Origin: Mollicutes bacterium
GTDB lineage: Bacteria > Bacillota_I > Bacilli_A > Izemoplasmatales > Izemoplasmataceae
NCBI GenBank assembly: GCA_003552925.1
Contig: PUOX01000031.1
Coordinates: 1-64,000 of the forward strand
Length of the DNA: 64,000 nt
Reading direction: 5' to 3'
The position numbers were made by a program, and so were the translations under genes. Positions 10,028 through 21,081 of the stretch are shown here, piece after piece. The notes beneath the pieces are model-generated. The model had not been told where the DNA came from and made no database searches. It worked only from the letters and a program-made list of their open reading frames with translations. Numbering within the stretch: position 1 is the first letter of the stretch; every line of letters starts with the position of its first letter.

Positions 10028-10375
10028 ATGGTCAATCAAGTCATTTTGGTCGGACGTCTGGTTTACGACCCGGAACTGCGGGAACTCAAAGACGGCAAGA
10101 AGGTCACCACCATCACCATGGCGCTACAGCGCAACTTCAAAAGCGCCGAAACGGGCACTTATGAGACGGACTTTCTCAAATGCACGCTTTGGAGCGGGAT
10201 TGCCGAAAACACCGTCGCCCATTGCAAGAAAGGTTCTACCATCGGCGTCAAGGCGAGGCTAGCCCAGAGGTTTTACGACATCGACGAGGAAAAGTCGTTT
10301 TCCTATCCGGAAATCGTCGCGGAAAAAATCAGTTTCATCTCCCCCAAAAGCGCCTCTAAAGAAGCGCAAGCCTAA
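10028..10375 (+). CDS. ssb: Single-stranded DNA-binding protein (short paralog-type)
   Basis: MVNQVILVGRLVYDPELRELKDGKKVTTITMALQRNFKS; start after gga-gga SD. Confidence 0.88.
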   Translation: MVNQVILVGRLVYDPELRELKDGKKVTTITMALQRNFKSAETGTYETDFLKCTLWSGIAENTVAHCKKGSTIGVKARLAQRFYDIDEEKSFSYPEIVAEKISFISPKSASKEAQA

Positions 10376-10400
10376 GAAGCTCTCCTCCCCCCCCCTTCGG

Positions 10401-10427
10401 GACGACAATCGTCGTCCCTTTTTCTCG
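10401..10427 (+). terminator. Rho-independent terminator after ssb
   Basis: gggacgacaatcgtcgtccctttttc. Confidence 0.85.
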
Positions 10428-10492
10428 GAGAGTTTGTGTCTGAACGCGCAAAAGCGAAACGCTTTGTGCTATAATTATAAGGAGGTGGTAGA

Positions 10493-11371
10493 ATGAAACA
10501 GTATCAGGACTTTTTGCGCCACATCCTCAAACACGGCCGTTACAAAGACGATCGCACCGGGACCGGCACCTTGAGCGTGTTCGGCTATCAGATGCGGTTT
10601 GATTTGCGTGAAGGCTTTCCGCTTGTGACGACGAAAAAGGTGCACTTCAAAAGCATCCTTCACGAACTCCTCTGGTTCATCTCCGGCGACACCAACATCC
10701 GCTATCTCGTCCGAAACGGCGTGCGGATTTGGAACGAATGGCCGTATGAAAATTTCAAGCAAAGCGAAGCTTATCAAGGCGAGTCGCTGAAAGAATTCAT
10801 TGAAAAAATCAAAAACGACGAAGACTTCGCCGAAAGATTCGGCGATTTGGGTCCGGTATACGGCGCTCAATGGCGCGGCTTTTCCGGCGAAGAGACCTCC
10901 GTCGACCAACTTGAATGGGTGGTTCATGAGATTAAGCAAAACCCCCATTCGCGCCGCTTGATCGTCAACAGCTGGCATCCGCCGCAGCTCGGACGGATGG
11001 CCCTTCCCCCTTGCCATATGATGTTTCAGTTTTACGTGCAGGAAGGGCGGCTTTCCTGCCAACTCTATCAAAGAAGCGCCGATGCGTTTTTGGGGGTGCC
11101 CTTCAACATCGCAAGCTATGCGCTATTGACGATGATGGTCGCGCAAGCGTGCGATTTGAAACCCGGCGAGTTTGTCCATACCATTGGCGACGGCCATATC
11201 TATTCCAACCACGTCGAGCAGGTGAAGACGCAGCTCGAGCGTGAGCCGAAAGCCCTGCCGACGCTTGAATTGAACCCCGAGGTCAAAGACCTTTTCGCCT
11301 TCCGCTACAAGGATGTGCGCTTGAAAGGCTATGATCCGCATCCGCCCATCAAAGGAGAGGTTAGCGTATGA
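10493..11371 (+). CDS. thyA: Thymidylate synthase
   Basis: [44 protein letters not shown]. Confidence 0.97.
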   Translation: MKQYQDFLRHILKHGRYKDDRTGTGTLSVFGYQMRFDLREGFPLVTTKKVHFKSILHELLWFISGDTNIRYLVRNGVRIWNEWPYENFKQSEAYQGESLKEFIEKIKNDEDFAERFGDLGPVYGAQWRGFSGEETSVDQLEWVVHEIKQNPHSRRLIVNSWHPPQLGRMALPPCHMMFQFYVQEGRLSCQLYQRSADAFLGVPFNIASYALLTMMVAQACDLKPGEFVHTIGDGHIYSNHVEQVKTQLEREPKALPTLELNPEVKDLFAFRYKDVRLKGYDPHPPIKGEVSV

Positions 11372-11844
11372 TCGCATTGATAGTGGCCATGGACCGTAAC
11401 GGCCTGATCGGCAAAGACAACGAACTGCCCTGGCATTTCCCCGAAGACCTTGACTATTTCAAACGGGTTACGAAACACAAGAAGGTGCTCATGGGGCGAA
11501 AAACGTACGAATCGATCGTCGATAAGCTTGGCAAGGCTTTGCCGCTTCGCGAAAACATCGTCTTGACCCGGCAACGGCTCAAGCTTGAGGACGCCTACGT
11601 CATCAACGATCTGCCCGCGTATTTGCGGAAAGTCCCCGAAGAAGACACGCTCTTTGTCATCGGCGGGCGCATGGTCTATGAGGCGTCGCTTCCCTTCGCC
11701 GACCGCCTGTACATCACCCATATCGACGGGGCCTACGAAGGAGACACCTACTTTCCCACCGTTGATTTTTCCAAGTTCGAAATCGTTCAAAAAGAAAAGC
11801 GTCCGCCCTTGACGTTTGTCGTATACGAAAGGAAGGATCGCTAA
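11368..11844 (+). CDS. dfrA: Dihydrofolate reductase
   Basis: [43 protein letters not shown]; overlaps thyA. Confidence 0.96.
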   Translation: MIALIVAMDRNGLIGKDNELPWHFPEDLDYFKRVTKHKKVLMGRKTYESIVDKLGKALPLRENIVLTRQRLKLEDAYVINDLPAYLRKVPEEDTLFVIGGRMVYEASLPFADRLYITHIDGAYEGDTYFPTVDFSKFEIVQKEKRPPLTFVVYERKDR

Positions 11845-12660
11845 ATGGTTTCGCTCATATTCTTGTTGGTTTTTGCGGGCTTCTCGACGCTTTTTTCCTA
11901 CTTGCTTGGCGGCTTTGCCCTCGCGCCTTTGAGTGTGCTCATATGGGTAATCGGCCTCTTCTTGGGGTTTGTGGCGTCGTTTTCGATATTGCTTTCTTTC
12001 ATGATTGTCTACGGGCGTCTCCATAAGGAAGCCGATTCCTTCAACATGCGCCACCATCGTATCGCTGTCGGCATCATGCGGTTGGTCTTGCGGTTGGTCC
12101 GCTTGAAAATCCGCGTTACGGGCCGCGAGCACATTCCCGCACCCGGCGAAGCGTTCGTCGTTGTGGGCAACCATCAGTCGAACTACGACATTCTCGCCTC
12201 CAAAGCGCAATTGGGGAAACATCCGCTCATTTTCATCGCAAAACAGGAAATTTTCACATGGCCGATTGTCGGCAATTTCACCCGCTTGCTCGGCAACATC
12301 CCCATCGACCGCACATCGCCGAGGTCTTCGGCAGAAGCCATCGTGCAAGGCATCCGCGCGCTCAAGAAGGGGCAGCCGGTCGTCATCTTCCCCGAGGGCA
12401 CCCGTTCGAAATCAAACGAGATGGGCGAGTTCAAGGCCGGATCCTTCAAACTGGCCATGAAATCGAAAACGCCGATTTTGCCGATGACCATCTACAACAT
12501 GCACAAAGCATGGCGCGGATGGCCGTTTCTTCGCCAAAACGTCTACATCCATTTTCATCCGCCCATTTGGCCCAAAGACTACACCAACCTCACCTCGCAA
12601 GCCCTCAGCAACAAAACCAAACGCGTCATCCAATCCAAAATCGACGAGTTTGGCGGTTGA
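11845..12660 (+). CDS. plsC: 1-acyl-sn-glycerol-3-phosphate acyltransferase
   Basis: 'VVGNHQSNYDILA' (HX4D variant NHQSNYD) and 'FPEGTRSKSNEMGEFKAGSFKLA'. Confidence 0.93.
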   Translation: MVSLIFLLVFAGFSTLFSYLLGGFALAPLSVLIWVIGLFLGFVASFSILLSFMIVYGRLHKEADSFNMRHHRIAVGIMRLVLRLVRLKIRVTGREHIPAPGEAFVVVGNHQSNYDILASKAQLGKHPLIFIAKQEIFTWPIVGNFTRLLGNIPIDRTSPRSSAEAIVQGIRALKKGQPVVIFPEGTRSKSNEMGEFKAGSFKLAMKSKTPILPMTIYNMHKAWRGWPFLRQNVYIHFHPPIWPKDYTNLTSQALSNKTKRVIQSKIDEFGG

Positions 12661-12719
12661 GAATTGATGCATGAAGCGCCATTTTGTGATACCATAGAGA
12701 AAGCAAAGGAGTGATGACC

Positions 12720-14012
12720 ATGAGAATGGTAGACATTATTGAGAAAAAGCGCGACGGAAAAGCGGTCACCAAGGAAGAAATTGACTTTTTTGTGGAAGGT
12801 TACGTCGACGGCAAGATTCCTGATTACCAAATAAGCAGTTTGATGATGGCGATTTATTTCAACTCGATGGACGACGACGAAGCGACCCATTTGACCGAAG
12901 CCGTCTTGAACAGCGGCGACATCATCGATTTGAGCGCCATTGAAGGCATCAAGGTCGACAAGCATTCGACCGGCGGCGTCGGCGACAAGACCACCCTCGT
13001 CTTAGGCCCCCTCGTGGCCTCTTGCGGCGCAAAGTTCGCCAAGCTTAGCGGACGCGGCCTCGGTCACACCGGCGGTACGCTGGACAAGCTTGAAAGCATC
13101 CCCGGGTTCAACGTCTCGCTTTCGAACGAAGATTTCGTCAAGCAGGTCAACGACTTGAACATCGCCGTCGCCGGTCAAACGGCGAAGCTCGCGCCCGCCG
13201 ACAAGCTTCTTTATGCCTTGCGCGATGTGACGGGCACCGTCCCGAGCATCCCGCTTATCGCCGCCTCGATCATGAGCAAGAAACTCGCCAGCGGCGCCGA
13301 CGTCATCGTTTTAGACGTCAAAATCGGCGAAGGCGCTTTCATGAAGACGCTTGAAGACGCGCGCGAACTCAGCCGCATCATGGTGAAAATCGGCAAGAAC
13401 TTCGGCAAGAAGGTCACCGCGTTCATCACCGACATGAGCCAGCCTCTAGGCTATGCGGTCGGCAACAAGCTCGAGGTCGTAGAAGCCATCCAGACCCTTC
13501 AAGGAAACGGCCCCGAGGACTTGCAGAAGCTGTGCACCGAAATCGGCAGCTATCTGGTCCATAACGCCGGTTTGAGCGAAACGCTCAAACAAGCGCGGGA
13601 AATGGTCGAGAAGAAGTATGGCACCCTCGAGGCGAGCGACTTGTTCAAAGAAATGGTCAAGGCCCAAAAGGGCGAATACCCCGACTTGAACGACTTCATC
13701 CACAACGAAACGCTGATCGCCGTAAAAAGCGAAAAAGAAGGGTATGTCAAAAGCTTGAACGCCCTTGATATAGGCTTGAGCGCGATGCGCCTCGGTGCAG
13801 GACGCGAAACGAAAGACGACACCATCGACACCGACGTCGGCATCGTCCTCAACAAAAAAGTCGGCGACAAGGTGGAAAAAGACGAGGTCCTCGCCTACGT
13901 CTACAACAACAAAGACGACATCACCGACGAAGTGAAAACCATCTTGAACGCGTTCGACATCACCGAAGAATACGTCGAAAAGCCCTCGCTCATTGTCGAA
14001 ATCGTCGAATAA
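12720..14012 (+). CDS. pdp: Pyrimidine-nucleoside phosphorylase
   Basis: MRMVDIIEKKRDGKAVTKEEI, KHSTGGVGDKTTLVLGPLVASCG, KLSGRGLGHTGGTLDKLESIPGF. Confidence 0.96.
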   Translation: MRMVDIIEKKRDGKAVTKEEIDFFVEGYVDGKIPDYQISSLMMAIYFNSMDDDEATHLTEAVLNSGDIIDLSAIEGIKVDKHSTGGVGDKTTLVLGPLVASCGAKFAKLSGRGLGHTGGTLDKLESIPGFNVSLSNEDFVKQVNDLNIAVAGQTAKLAPADKLLYALRDVTGTVPSIPLIAASIMSKKLASGADVIVLDVKIGEGAFMKTLEDARELSRIMVKIGKNFGKKVTAFITDMSQPLGYAVGNKLEVVEAIQTLQGNGPEDLQKLCTEIGSYLVHNAGLSETLKQAREMVEKKYGTLEASDLFKEMVKAQKGEYPDLNDFIHNETLIAVKSEKEGYVKSLNALDIGLSAMRLGAGRETKDDTIDTDVGIVLNKKVGDKVEKDEVLAYVYNNKDDITDEVKTILNAFDITEEYVEKPSLIVEIVE

Positions 14013-14015
14013 ATT

Positions 14016-14047
14016 CGACCCTTCCCGGGTGGGAAGGGTTTTTTCTT
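14016..14047 (+). terminator. Rho-independent terminator after pdp
   Basis: cgacccttcccgggtgggaagggttttttctt. Confidence 0.85.
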
Positions 14048-14104
14048 GAAATTCGGTGTGTGCAAGCGGCAAACTTTGGTATAATGTCCTTAGGAGGGAT
14101 GCAC

Positions 14105-14458
14105 ATGATTGACGCAATCCATTTTTACAAGGCTTACGACCTCGACAACGTCCGGAGGTTTTATGGAGACGCTTTGAGCTTGAAACTGTACAAGGACCAA
14201 GGGTCCTGCTTGATTTACGACATGAACGGCCACGGCAAGATCGGCTTTTGCACGCATCATCCCAAGTTCCGGGCGGATTCGACGTGCATCACGTTCGTCT
14301 ACGAGCGCAAAGAAGACGTCGAAAGGATGCATCAGCACTTGAAAACGCGCGCGAAAGACGTCGGCCGTCCGGCGCTCAACGACAAGCTCAAAATCTACCA
14401 TTTTTTCGCGAAAGACTTTGAAGGCCACACGCTCGAATTTCAAACCTTCTTGTATTGA
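14105..14458 (+). CDS. Glyoxalase/VOC superfamily protein
   Basis: 'IHFYKAYDLDNVRRFYGDALSLKLYKDQGSCLIYD...IYHFFAKDFEGHTLEFQTF'. Confidence 0.8.
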   Translation: MIDAIHFYKAYDLDNVRRFYGDALSLKLYKDQGSCLIYDMNGHGKIGFCTHHPKFRADSTCITFVYERKEDVERMHQHLKTRAKDVGRPALNDKLKIYHFFAKDFEGHTLEFQTFLY

Positions 14459-14552
14459 AAATCGCTTCCATAGAAGCGTTTTTCTTTGGCGTAAGAGTTT
14501 TGTGTTTGCGTTGCGTTTTTCTGGCGATGTGTTATACTGAATGTGTCGATAA

Positions 14553-14645
14553 AATCAGGGGAGCTTAGAGTACTAGGCTGAGACATTCTTGAGACTAGAA
14601 TGAACCTTACCTGATCTGGGTAATGCCAGCGTAGGATGAATCTTT
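14553..14645 (+). promoter_or_regulatory. TPP (THI-box) riboswitch
   Basis: CAGGGGAGCTTAG...GGCTGAGA...ACCTTACCTGATCTGGGTAATGCCAGCGTAGG. Confidence 0.95.
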
Positions 14646-14654
14646 ATGATTGAG

Positions 14655-14684
14655 CTTTGTCCTAGGCGTGGACAAAGTTTTTTA
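14655..14684 (+). terminator. TPP riboswitch expression-platform terminator
   Basis: CTTTGTCC-taggcgt-GGACAAAG followed by TTTTTT immediately upstream of thiT. Confidence 0.85.
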
Positions 14685-14705
14685 TTTTATTGAGGAGTGA
14701 TCTTC

Positions 14706-15260
14706 TTGTCTGAATCCCGCATCAACAGCAAACAACTCACCGAAATCAGCATTCTTTTGGCCCTAGCCGTCGTCATCGAACTCGCTTTCCGCGTCATTCC
14801 CCGCCAGCCACAGGGCGGAAGCATCGATTTGACGATGTTGCCGCTTTTCATCATCGCCTACCGCCAAGGCCTGCAAAAGGGCATTTTGGCCGGGATAGTG
14901 TTTGGATTGCTGAACTTGCTTATTAGCGGTTTGGCGCTTTACCACTGGGGCGTCTTGTTCTTCGACTATCTGTTCGCCTTTGGTGTGTTGGGCTTAAGCG
15001 CCGTCATTTTCCGCATCAATAAGGACAGCGTCAATTACTTTGTCATCGGCATCGTCGTTGCCGGCGTCTTGCGGTTTGTTTTCCATTATTTGAGCGGCAT
15101 CATCTTCTTTGGCGAATACGCGCCGGAAGGAACTCCTGCCGCGTTGTATTCCTTCACCTACAACATCACCTACATGGGCCCATCCATCGCGCTTACGGCC
15201 ATCGTCGGCGCTTTGGTCTTCGCCCGTTTGAAAGACGTTTTGCAACAGGATTTCGCGTAA
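14706..15260 (+). CDS. thiT: Thiamine transporter ThiT (ECF S component)
   Basis: Multi-TM 'ALAVVIELAFRVIPRQPQGGSIDLTMLPLFIIAYRQG'; downstream of TPP riboswitch; likely TTG start (SD gaggag). Confidence 0.93.
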   Translation: MSESRINSKQLTEISILLALAVVIELAFRVIPRQPQGGSIDLTMLPLFIIAYRQGLQKGILAGIVFGLLNLLISGLALYHWGVLFFDYLFAFGVLGLSAVIFRINKDSVNYFVIGIVVAGVLRFVFHYLSGIIFFGEYAPEGTPAALYSFTYNITYMGPSIALTAIVGALVFARLKDVLQQDFA

Positions 15261-15371
15261 CGCCTCGTCCCCGATTTTATCCGACTCGGGAACCCGCAAG
15301 GGTTCCTTTTTTTCTTGGCTTTGTATTTTTAACCTTGCCGCTTTCATGTATAATGAAGGAGGAGGGATACT

Positions 15372-16793
15372 ATGAAAATAATGATGGTAGGCACCGAAGC
15401 GACACCCTTTGCTAAAACCGGCGGTCTCGCCGATGTGCTGGGCAGTTTGCCGAAGGCTTTGAGCGAACTCGGCCATGATGTCGGCGTGGTTTTGCCGAAG
15501 CATCAGGCGATCAAAGAAGCGTACGACGAACAGCTGACGTTCGTCGACAAAACGCAGATTACGGTCCATAAGAAGAAAGAATACGCAGGATTTGAAACGA
15601 TCCAACACGAAGGCGTGACGTTTTACTTCATCGACAACGAATACTATTTCGGCTATCGCGAAAACTTATACGGCGATTTCGACGACGGAGAGCGCTACGG
15701 CTTTTTCAACCATGCCGCACTTGCGCTTTTGGAACGTTTGCATCCCGATACCGACATTGTCCATCTTCACGACTGGCCGGTAGGGCTGATTCCCTACATC
15801 CTTAAGAACACCGATTTGTATCCGCGTCTCAAAAAGCGCGCCAAGACGCTTTTCACCATCCATAACATCGCTTATCAGGGCCATTTCGACAGAGGGTTGC
15901 TTCCGTATTTGAACATTCCCTACGGTCATGCGCTAGAATACGGCGGCGCCATCAACTTCCTCAAATGCGCCATCGTTACGGCCGATTATTTGAGCACCGT
16001 CAGCAAAACCTACGCCAAAGAACTGCAGTACGCCTATTTCGGCTACGGCATGGAAGACCTCCTGCACGAACGCGAAAACGAGTTTGTCGGCATCATGAAC
16101 GGCATCGACTACCAAGCGTTCAACCCGAAAGACGATGCGTATATCGAAAAAAACTACGATTTGCACAATTATTTGAAAGGCAAAAAGGAAAACAAACAAG
16201 CGCTTTTGAAGATGTTCCACCTCGACGATTTGAACAAGCCGCTCATCGGCATCGTTTCGCGACTTAGCGACCAAAAAGGATTCACCCTGTTGCGCGATGC
16301 GCTTGAGCCGCTGCTTGAGGAAGGCTTGGTCCAATGCGTCGTGCTCGGCACGGGCGAAGAAGAAATCCACGATTTCTTCGACGCGTTGCGCAAAAAACAT
16401 CCGAAGCACTTAGGGCTTTATTTCGGCTACAGCGACAAAATCGCCCGGCAAATCTACGCCGGCGCCGATTTCTTCCTTATGCCCTCGAAATACGAACCCT
16501 GCGGCCTCGCGCAACTCATCAGCTTCCGCTACGGCACGCTGCCCATCGCTAGGATGACCGGCGGGCTCAAGGACTCCGTCGAACCCTACAACAAGTTCAC
16601 CGGCGAAGGCAACGGCTTCGGCTTTGTGAATTTCGACGGCGCCGATTTGCTGAAGACGATGCGCGAAGCGCTTGAAGCCTATCAAAACAAGCAGAACTTC
16701 AAAAAAATGATCCGCCGCGCCATGCAAGAAGATTTCAGCTGGAAAGAAAGCGCCAAACAATACGAAGAACTCTACGCATCCCTACAAGAGTAA
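15372..16793 (+). CDS. glgA: Glycogen (starch) synthase
   Basis: [53 protein letters not shown]. Confidence 0.97.
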   Translation: MKIMMVGTEATPFAKTGGLADVLGSLPKALSELGHDVGVVLPKHQAIKEAYDEQLTFVDKTQITVHKKKEYAGFETIQHEGVTFYFIDNEYYFGYRENLYGDFDDGERYGFFNHAALALLERLHPDTDIVHLHDWPVGLIPYILKNTDLYPRLKKRAKTLFTIHNIAYQGHFDRGLLPYLNIPYGHALEYGGAINFLKCAIVTADYLSTVSKTYAKELQYAYFGYGMEDLLHERENEFVGIMNGIDYQAFNPKDDAYIEKNYDLHNYLKGKKENKQALLKMFHLDDLNKPLIGIVSRLSDQKGFTLLRDALEPLLEEGLVQCVVLGTGEEEIHDFFDALRKKHPKHLGLYFGYSDKIARQIYAGADFFLMPSKYEPCGLAQLISFRYGTLPIARMTGGLKDSVEPYNKFTGEGNGFGFVNFDGADLLKTMREALEAYQNKQNFKKMIRRAMQEDFSWKESAKQYEELYASLQE

Positions 16794-16805
16794 AAGGAGG
16801 ACAAC

Positions 16806-18041
16806 ATGGAAACTTTAGCCTTAATACTGGCGGGAGGAAGAGGGTCCCGCCTGGACATCCTAAGCGAAAAGCGGGTCAAGCCCGCTGTGCCCTTCGCGGG
16901 CAAATACCGCATCATCGATTTCACCCTCAGCAACTGCAGCAACTCCGGCATCTACCACATCGGCATACTCACGCAGTACCATCCCCTTTCGCTCAACGAG
17001 CACATCGGTGTGGGCAAACCGTGGGATTTGGACCGTCGCGACACGAAACTTTCCTTGCTGCAACCCGATGAGAAATGGTACAAAGGCACCGCCGATTCCG
17101 TCAAGCAAAACATCGACTACATCAAACGCTCCGGCGCGAAGTACGTCATCATCCTTTCAGGCGACCACATCTACAAGATGGATTATCGCAAGATGATCAA
17201 GCAGCACAAAGAAAAAAACGCCGATTTGACCATCGCCGTGCAAAAAGTCGCCTGGGAAGACACGCACCGTTTCGGCATTTTGAACACGGACAGCGACATG
17301 AAAATCCGCGAGTTTCAAGAAAAGCCCGAACACGCCAAAAGCAACCTCGCATCGATGGGCATCTACGTCTTCAACACCGACGCCCTGATTGAAGCGTTGC
17401 AAAACGTCCAAGAAGACAACCTCGATTTCGGCAAGCACATCATCCCGCATTTGATCGGCGGCAATGTGTACGCTTATGTGTTCGAAGGATACTGGAAGGA
17501 CGTCGGCACCTACGACGCCTATCTTGAGGCCAACCTCGAACTCACCAGCACCGTGGACAAGATTCCTTTGGACATGTACGACCGCGGTTGGCGCATCTAC
17601 ACGCGAAGCGAAGAGATGCCCTCGGTCAAAATCGGCAGCAAAGCCTCGCTCAAACAAGTGCTTGTCTCCAACGGTTCCATCGTGGCCGGCAGCGTCACAC
17701 GAAGCGTCCTTTCGCCGGGCGTAATCGTGCATCCGCATGCGAAAGTCGTCAACAGCGTCCTCTTGAACGATTGCGTCATCGAAGAGGGCGCCGTCGTCGA
17801 AAACGCGATTCTTGACAAAAACGTCCACATCGGCAAAAACGCTGTTGTCGGCTGTGGAAACAGCGACACCCCCAACAAAGAACGCCCCGACCTTTTATCA
17901 AGCGGCGTGAACGTCTTAGGAAAAGGCGTCAAGGTGGGCGAAGGTGCCGTCATCGAACGAAACTGCCGAATCTTTCCGGGCGTGCAAATCGATGAAGGCA
18001 CCATTGAAAGCGGCACGACGCTTTACCGTGACGAATCATAA
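16806..18041 (+). CDS. glgC: Glucose-1-phosphate adenylyltransferase
   Basis: [66 protein letters not shown]. Confidence 0.96.
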   Translation: METLALILAGGRGSRLDILSEKRVKPAVPFAGKYRIIDFTLSNCSNSGIYHIGILTQYHPLSLNEHIGVGKPWDLDRRDTKLSLLQPDEKWYKGTADSVKQNIDYIKRSGAKYVIILSGDHIYKMDYRKMIKQHKEKNADLTIAVQKVAWEDTHRFGILNTDSDMKIREFQEKPEHAKSNLASMGIYVFNTDALIEALQNVQEDNLDFGKHIIPHLIGGNVYAYVFEGYWKDVGTYDAYLEANLELTSTVDKIPLDMYDRGWRIYTRSEEMPSVKIGSKASLKQVLVSNGSIVAGSVTRSVLSPGVIVHPHAKVVNSVLLNDCVIEEGAVVENAILDKNVHIGKNAVVGCGNSDTPNKERPDLLSSGVNVLGKGVKVGEGAVIERNCRIFPGVQIDEGTIESGTTLYRDES

Positions 18042-18069
18042 AAAAAAGCAGGAAATTTCCTGCTTTTTT
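18041..18069. terminator. Bidirectional terminator between glgC and recU
   Basis: aaaaaaaagcaggaaatttcctgctttttta. Confidence 0.85.
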
Positions 18070-18652
18070 AGCGCTTTTGTCGGGTTTTCAAATACGAATC
18101 GACCGCCTTCAAGTAGTCGATTCTCGGCGCAAGCGATTCCTTGATCGGATAGCCTTCCCGTTCGATTTCGGCAAGCGTCATCGACTTGCGTCCCGTCTCG
18201 GCGCGCTTCAAATAGCGTTCGAGTCGTTCAAAGGGAAGCAAAAACACCGTATCGAGACGATCGACCTTGATCAAGATGAAGGCGACGCCTCCGTGCGCCT
18301 GCACTCTTCTTAGATGTTGGATTTGGTGGTCGTGGATGTTTTTGAGGGCGTAGGAGGTTTCGTGCTTGGTCTCTTTGACGTCGAAGTCGATGTAGAAGCC
18401 CTTGTAGACGCCGTTATAGTCCGTCGTCGAAGGTTTGCGGAAGTACGCCTCGGTGATTTTCGCCATCTCCCGGCGCGGATAGGCGACGTTGACGATTTGC
18501 ACGGGGGTGGGCTTTTTGTGGATGACGGCCTTGTTTTGCTCGAGGTAATGCGCATTGGCTTCGTCGATCAGCTTTTCAAGCCCCATGCCGCGGTTGCTTT
18601 GGTTGATGCGGGGCTTGCGGTACGTCTTTTTTTTGGTCGGGTATTTGATCAT
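18068..18652 (-). CDS. recU: Holliday junction resolvase RecU
   Basis: NRGMGLEKLIDEAN, 'KPTPVQIVNV', 'DYNGVYKGFYIDFDVKETKH', 'HQIQHLRRVQAHGGVAFILI'; ATG with GAGGTG SD, shorter than track ORF. Confidence 0.94.
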   Translation of the reverse strand: MIKYPTKKKTYRKPRINQSNRGMGLEKLIDEANAHYLEQNKAVIHKKPTPVQIVNVAYPRREMAKITEAYFRKPSTTDYNGVYKGFYIDFDVKETKHETSYALKNIHDHQIQHLRRVQAHGGVAFILIKVDRLDTVFLLPFERLERYLKRAETGRKSMTLAEIEREGYPIKESLAPRIDYLKAVDSYLKTRQKR

Positions 18653-18798
18653 CGGCTTCACCTCATGTTCAGTGTACCACAAAAACAAGGCCGGAACACG
18701 TGAAAAAAACCGACAAATCTCTTGCAAGATGAAAGGTTTTATGGGAAGCTATGTTATAATGATTTCGAAAGAAGCACCATGCATTAGGAGGCATATTC

Positions 18799-20478
18799 AT
18801 GGCACAAATTGATTTTTACGCACTCGGAGGCCTCGGCGAACAAGGCAAAAACATGTACGTCCTTGAAGTCAATCAAGGCATTTTTGTCTTGGACGCGGGC
18901 TTGAAATATCCTACCGACGAACTCTACGGCGTCGATGCGATTCTGCCCGATTTCACGCATTTGAAAAAGAACCGCGACCGCATCCGCGGATTGTTTTTGA
19001 GCCACGGTCACGAAGACCACATCGGCGCGGTCCCGAAACTTTTAAAAGAAGTGTCCATACCGGTATACGGCACGTATTTCACGCTGGCGCTCCTCAAAGA
19101 CGCCATGCAGGACCAATCCTTGAACCCCGACGATTACGAACTGCACACCATCACCAAAGACGATGTGTTGACGTTTAAAAACACCGAAGTTTCTTTTTAT
19201 CAAACCACGCACACAATCCCCGAATCCGTCGGCATGGCGTTTGCGACCGACGACGGCGTCATCGTCTACAGCCCCGACTACACGTTCGACCAAAACGTGG
19301 CGGCGGCGTACAAGACGTCGTTCGAGCGCCTCGCCCACATCGCCCGCCAAAACGTGCTCGCGCTACTTACCGAAAGCACCGGCGCCGAACTTAGAGGCGT
19401 CTCCCGCTCCAGCCAGCACATGGACTACGAACTCAACCAAGCCTTTTTGAAAGCGAAGGGGCACCGCATCATCGTCACGTCCTATTCGACGGACATCTTC
19501 CGCATCCAAAAAGCGGTCGACATCGCCTTGAAATACGGCCGCAAAATCGCCATCATCGGCCGCAAAGCGCAGCGGATGGTCGACATCGCCATCAACTTGG
19601 GCGTGCTCAAAATCCCCGAAGAGAAACTGCTCAAACTCAAGTTCATCGACGACAAAAACAAGAACTCCTTGAAAGACAGCGTCGTCTTGGTGACAGGCGC
19701 CCGGCACGAACCTTTTTACATGCTGCAGCGCATGATGCGCAAGCTCGACCGACTCATCCATTTGGACAGCGACGACCACATCGTCATGATGACGCCGCCT
19801 GTCGCCGGCACTGAAAAAATCGCGGCCCGCACGTTGGACATCCTCTACCGCAACGACATCACCATCACCAAAATCGACCCCGAATCCTTCCCGCCGGCGC
19901 ACGCGAGCAGTGAGGACGTCAAACTCCTCGCCAACATCCTCCGGCCCAAATATTTCATCCCGATCATCGGCGAGTACCGCCATTTCTTCGCCATGCGCAA
20001 AAACGCCAAGGAAATCGGCTACAAAGACGACGAAATCTTCACCCTGCAAAACGGTCAGGTGCTCCGCATCGTCGACGGCGAAGCCAAAGGCATCTCCGAC
20101 AACATCAAAAGCGGCGAGACCTTGGTCGACGGCATTTTGGAAGGCGATGTGCACGATGTCGTCCTCAAAGACCGCGAGATTCTCTCCCAAGACGGCATGA
20201 TGCTCGTCATCGCCCACATCAACGCCCGCAAAAAGATCACCATCGGCGACGTCGAAGTGATGAGCCGCGGGTTCGTCTACATGAAAGAAAACGAGGAACT
20301 CGTGCAAAAAGTCAACGAAATCTATCAAGCCATCGCCGAGAAGATGCTTGCGAGAAAGCAGCTCGATTGGCGCAAGTTCAAAGAAAAAATCCGCGAGGAC
20401 GTCAGCCGTTTCTTGTACAAAGAGACGCAACGCCGCCCCATCGTCATCCCCGTCCTCATCGACGTGCCCAAAGAGTGA
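18799..20478 (+). CDS. rnjA: Ribonuclease J
   Basis: metallo-beta-lactamase HGHEDHIGA, beta-CASP region, 'DGILEGDVHDVVLKDREILSQDGMM'. Confidence 0.95.
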   Translation: MAQIDFYALGGLGEQGKNMYVLEVNQGIFVLDAGLKYPTDELYGVDAILPDFTHLKKNRDRIRGLFLSHGHEDHIGAVPKLLKEVSIPVYGTYFTLALLKDAMQDQSLNPDDYELHTITKDDVLTFKNTEVSFYQTTHTIPESVGMAFATDDGVIVYSPDYTFDQNVAAAYKTSFERLAHIARQNVLALLTESTGAELRGVSRSSQHMDYELNQAFLKAKGHRIIVTSYSTDIFRIQKAVDIALKYGRKIAIIGRKAQRMVDIAINLGVLKIPEEKLLKLKFIDDKNKNSLKDSVVLVTGARHEPFYMLQRMMRKLDRLIHLDSDDHIVMMTPPVAGTEKIAARTLDILYRNDITITKIDPESFPPAHASSEDVKLLANILRPKYFIPIIGEYRHFFAMRKNAKEIGYKDDEIFTLQNGQVLRIVDGEAKGISDNIKSGETLVDGILEGDVHDVVLKDREILSQDGMMLVIAHINARKKITIGDVEVMSRGFVYMKENEELVQKVNEIYQAIAEKMLARKQLDWRKFKEKIREDVSRFLYKETQRRPIVIPVLIDVPKE

Positions 20479-20488
20479 GAGGTGGACT

Positions 20489-20965
20489 ATGATCATCGAA
20501 TTTTTTGAAGACGACTTGCCCAAAGAACGTTTCGAACACTTGACGCCCCGCCGTGCGGTGCGCGCCGTTGTGCAAAACGAGGACGGGATTTGCCTCGTGT
20601 ATTTGCGCAACGTCGACCGTTATACGCTTCCGGGCGGGGGCATCTGCGAAGGCGAGACGCCTTTGGACGCTTTGAAACGAGAACTGCATGAAGAAACGGG
20701 GCTTGAAATCGAAGACGCGGAACCGACCGTCACGCTCAAAGAGCATTTTCGCGACTCGGTGTGGCACCACCAGTTTTACCGGGTGAAGACGAAGGGCAAA
20801 ACCGCCAAACCCCACAAGCTCACCCCCGAAGAAAAATCCTTGGGTTTTGAAACGTTTTTCACCACCGTCGAGGATGCCATGGAACGCTTCATGCTTGAAA
20901 GCAAGAACGCCTACACCAACCAAATCCACAAACGCGAACTCATGGGCTTGCTGCACAGTCTGTGA
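20489..20965 (+). CDS. NUDIX hydrolase
   Basis: Nudix box 'GGGICEGETPLDALKRELHEETGLEIE'; ATG at 20489 with gaggtgg SD (track ORF over-extended). Confidence 0.92.
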   Translation: MIIEFFEDDLPKERFEHLTPRRAVRAVVQNEDGICLVYLRNVDRYTLPGGGICEGETPLDALKRELHEETGLEIEDAEPTVTLKEHFRDSVWHHQFYRVKTKGKTAKPHKLTPEEKSLGFETFFTTVEDAMERFMLESKNAYTNQIHKRELMGLLHSL

Positions 20966-21081
20966 ACAACGGCGGAAACCCCAAGCGGTTCCGCCCTTTT
21001 TGCGGGAAAATCTTTGTGTATATGTTTACAAAAAACCCCATTATGTTATAATTAACAAGAGTCAAAAATAGGAGGTAAAGT

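Noticed and set aside
11329-12348. 339-aa minus-strand ORF opposite dfrA/plsC
   Set aside because: Antisense shadow spanning two confident genes.
19363-20610. 415-aa minus-strand ORF opposite rnjA
   Set aside because: Low-complexity Asp/Val/Phe-rich antisense shadow of RNase J.
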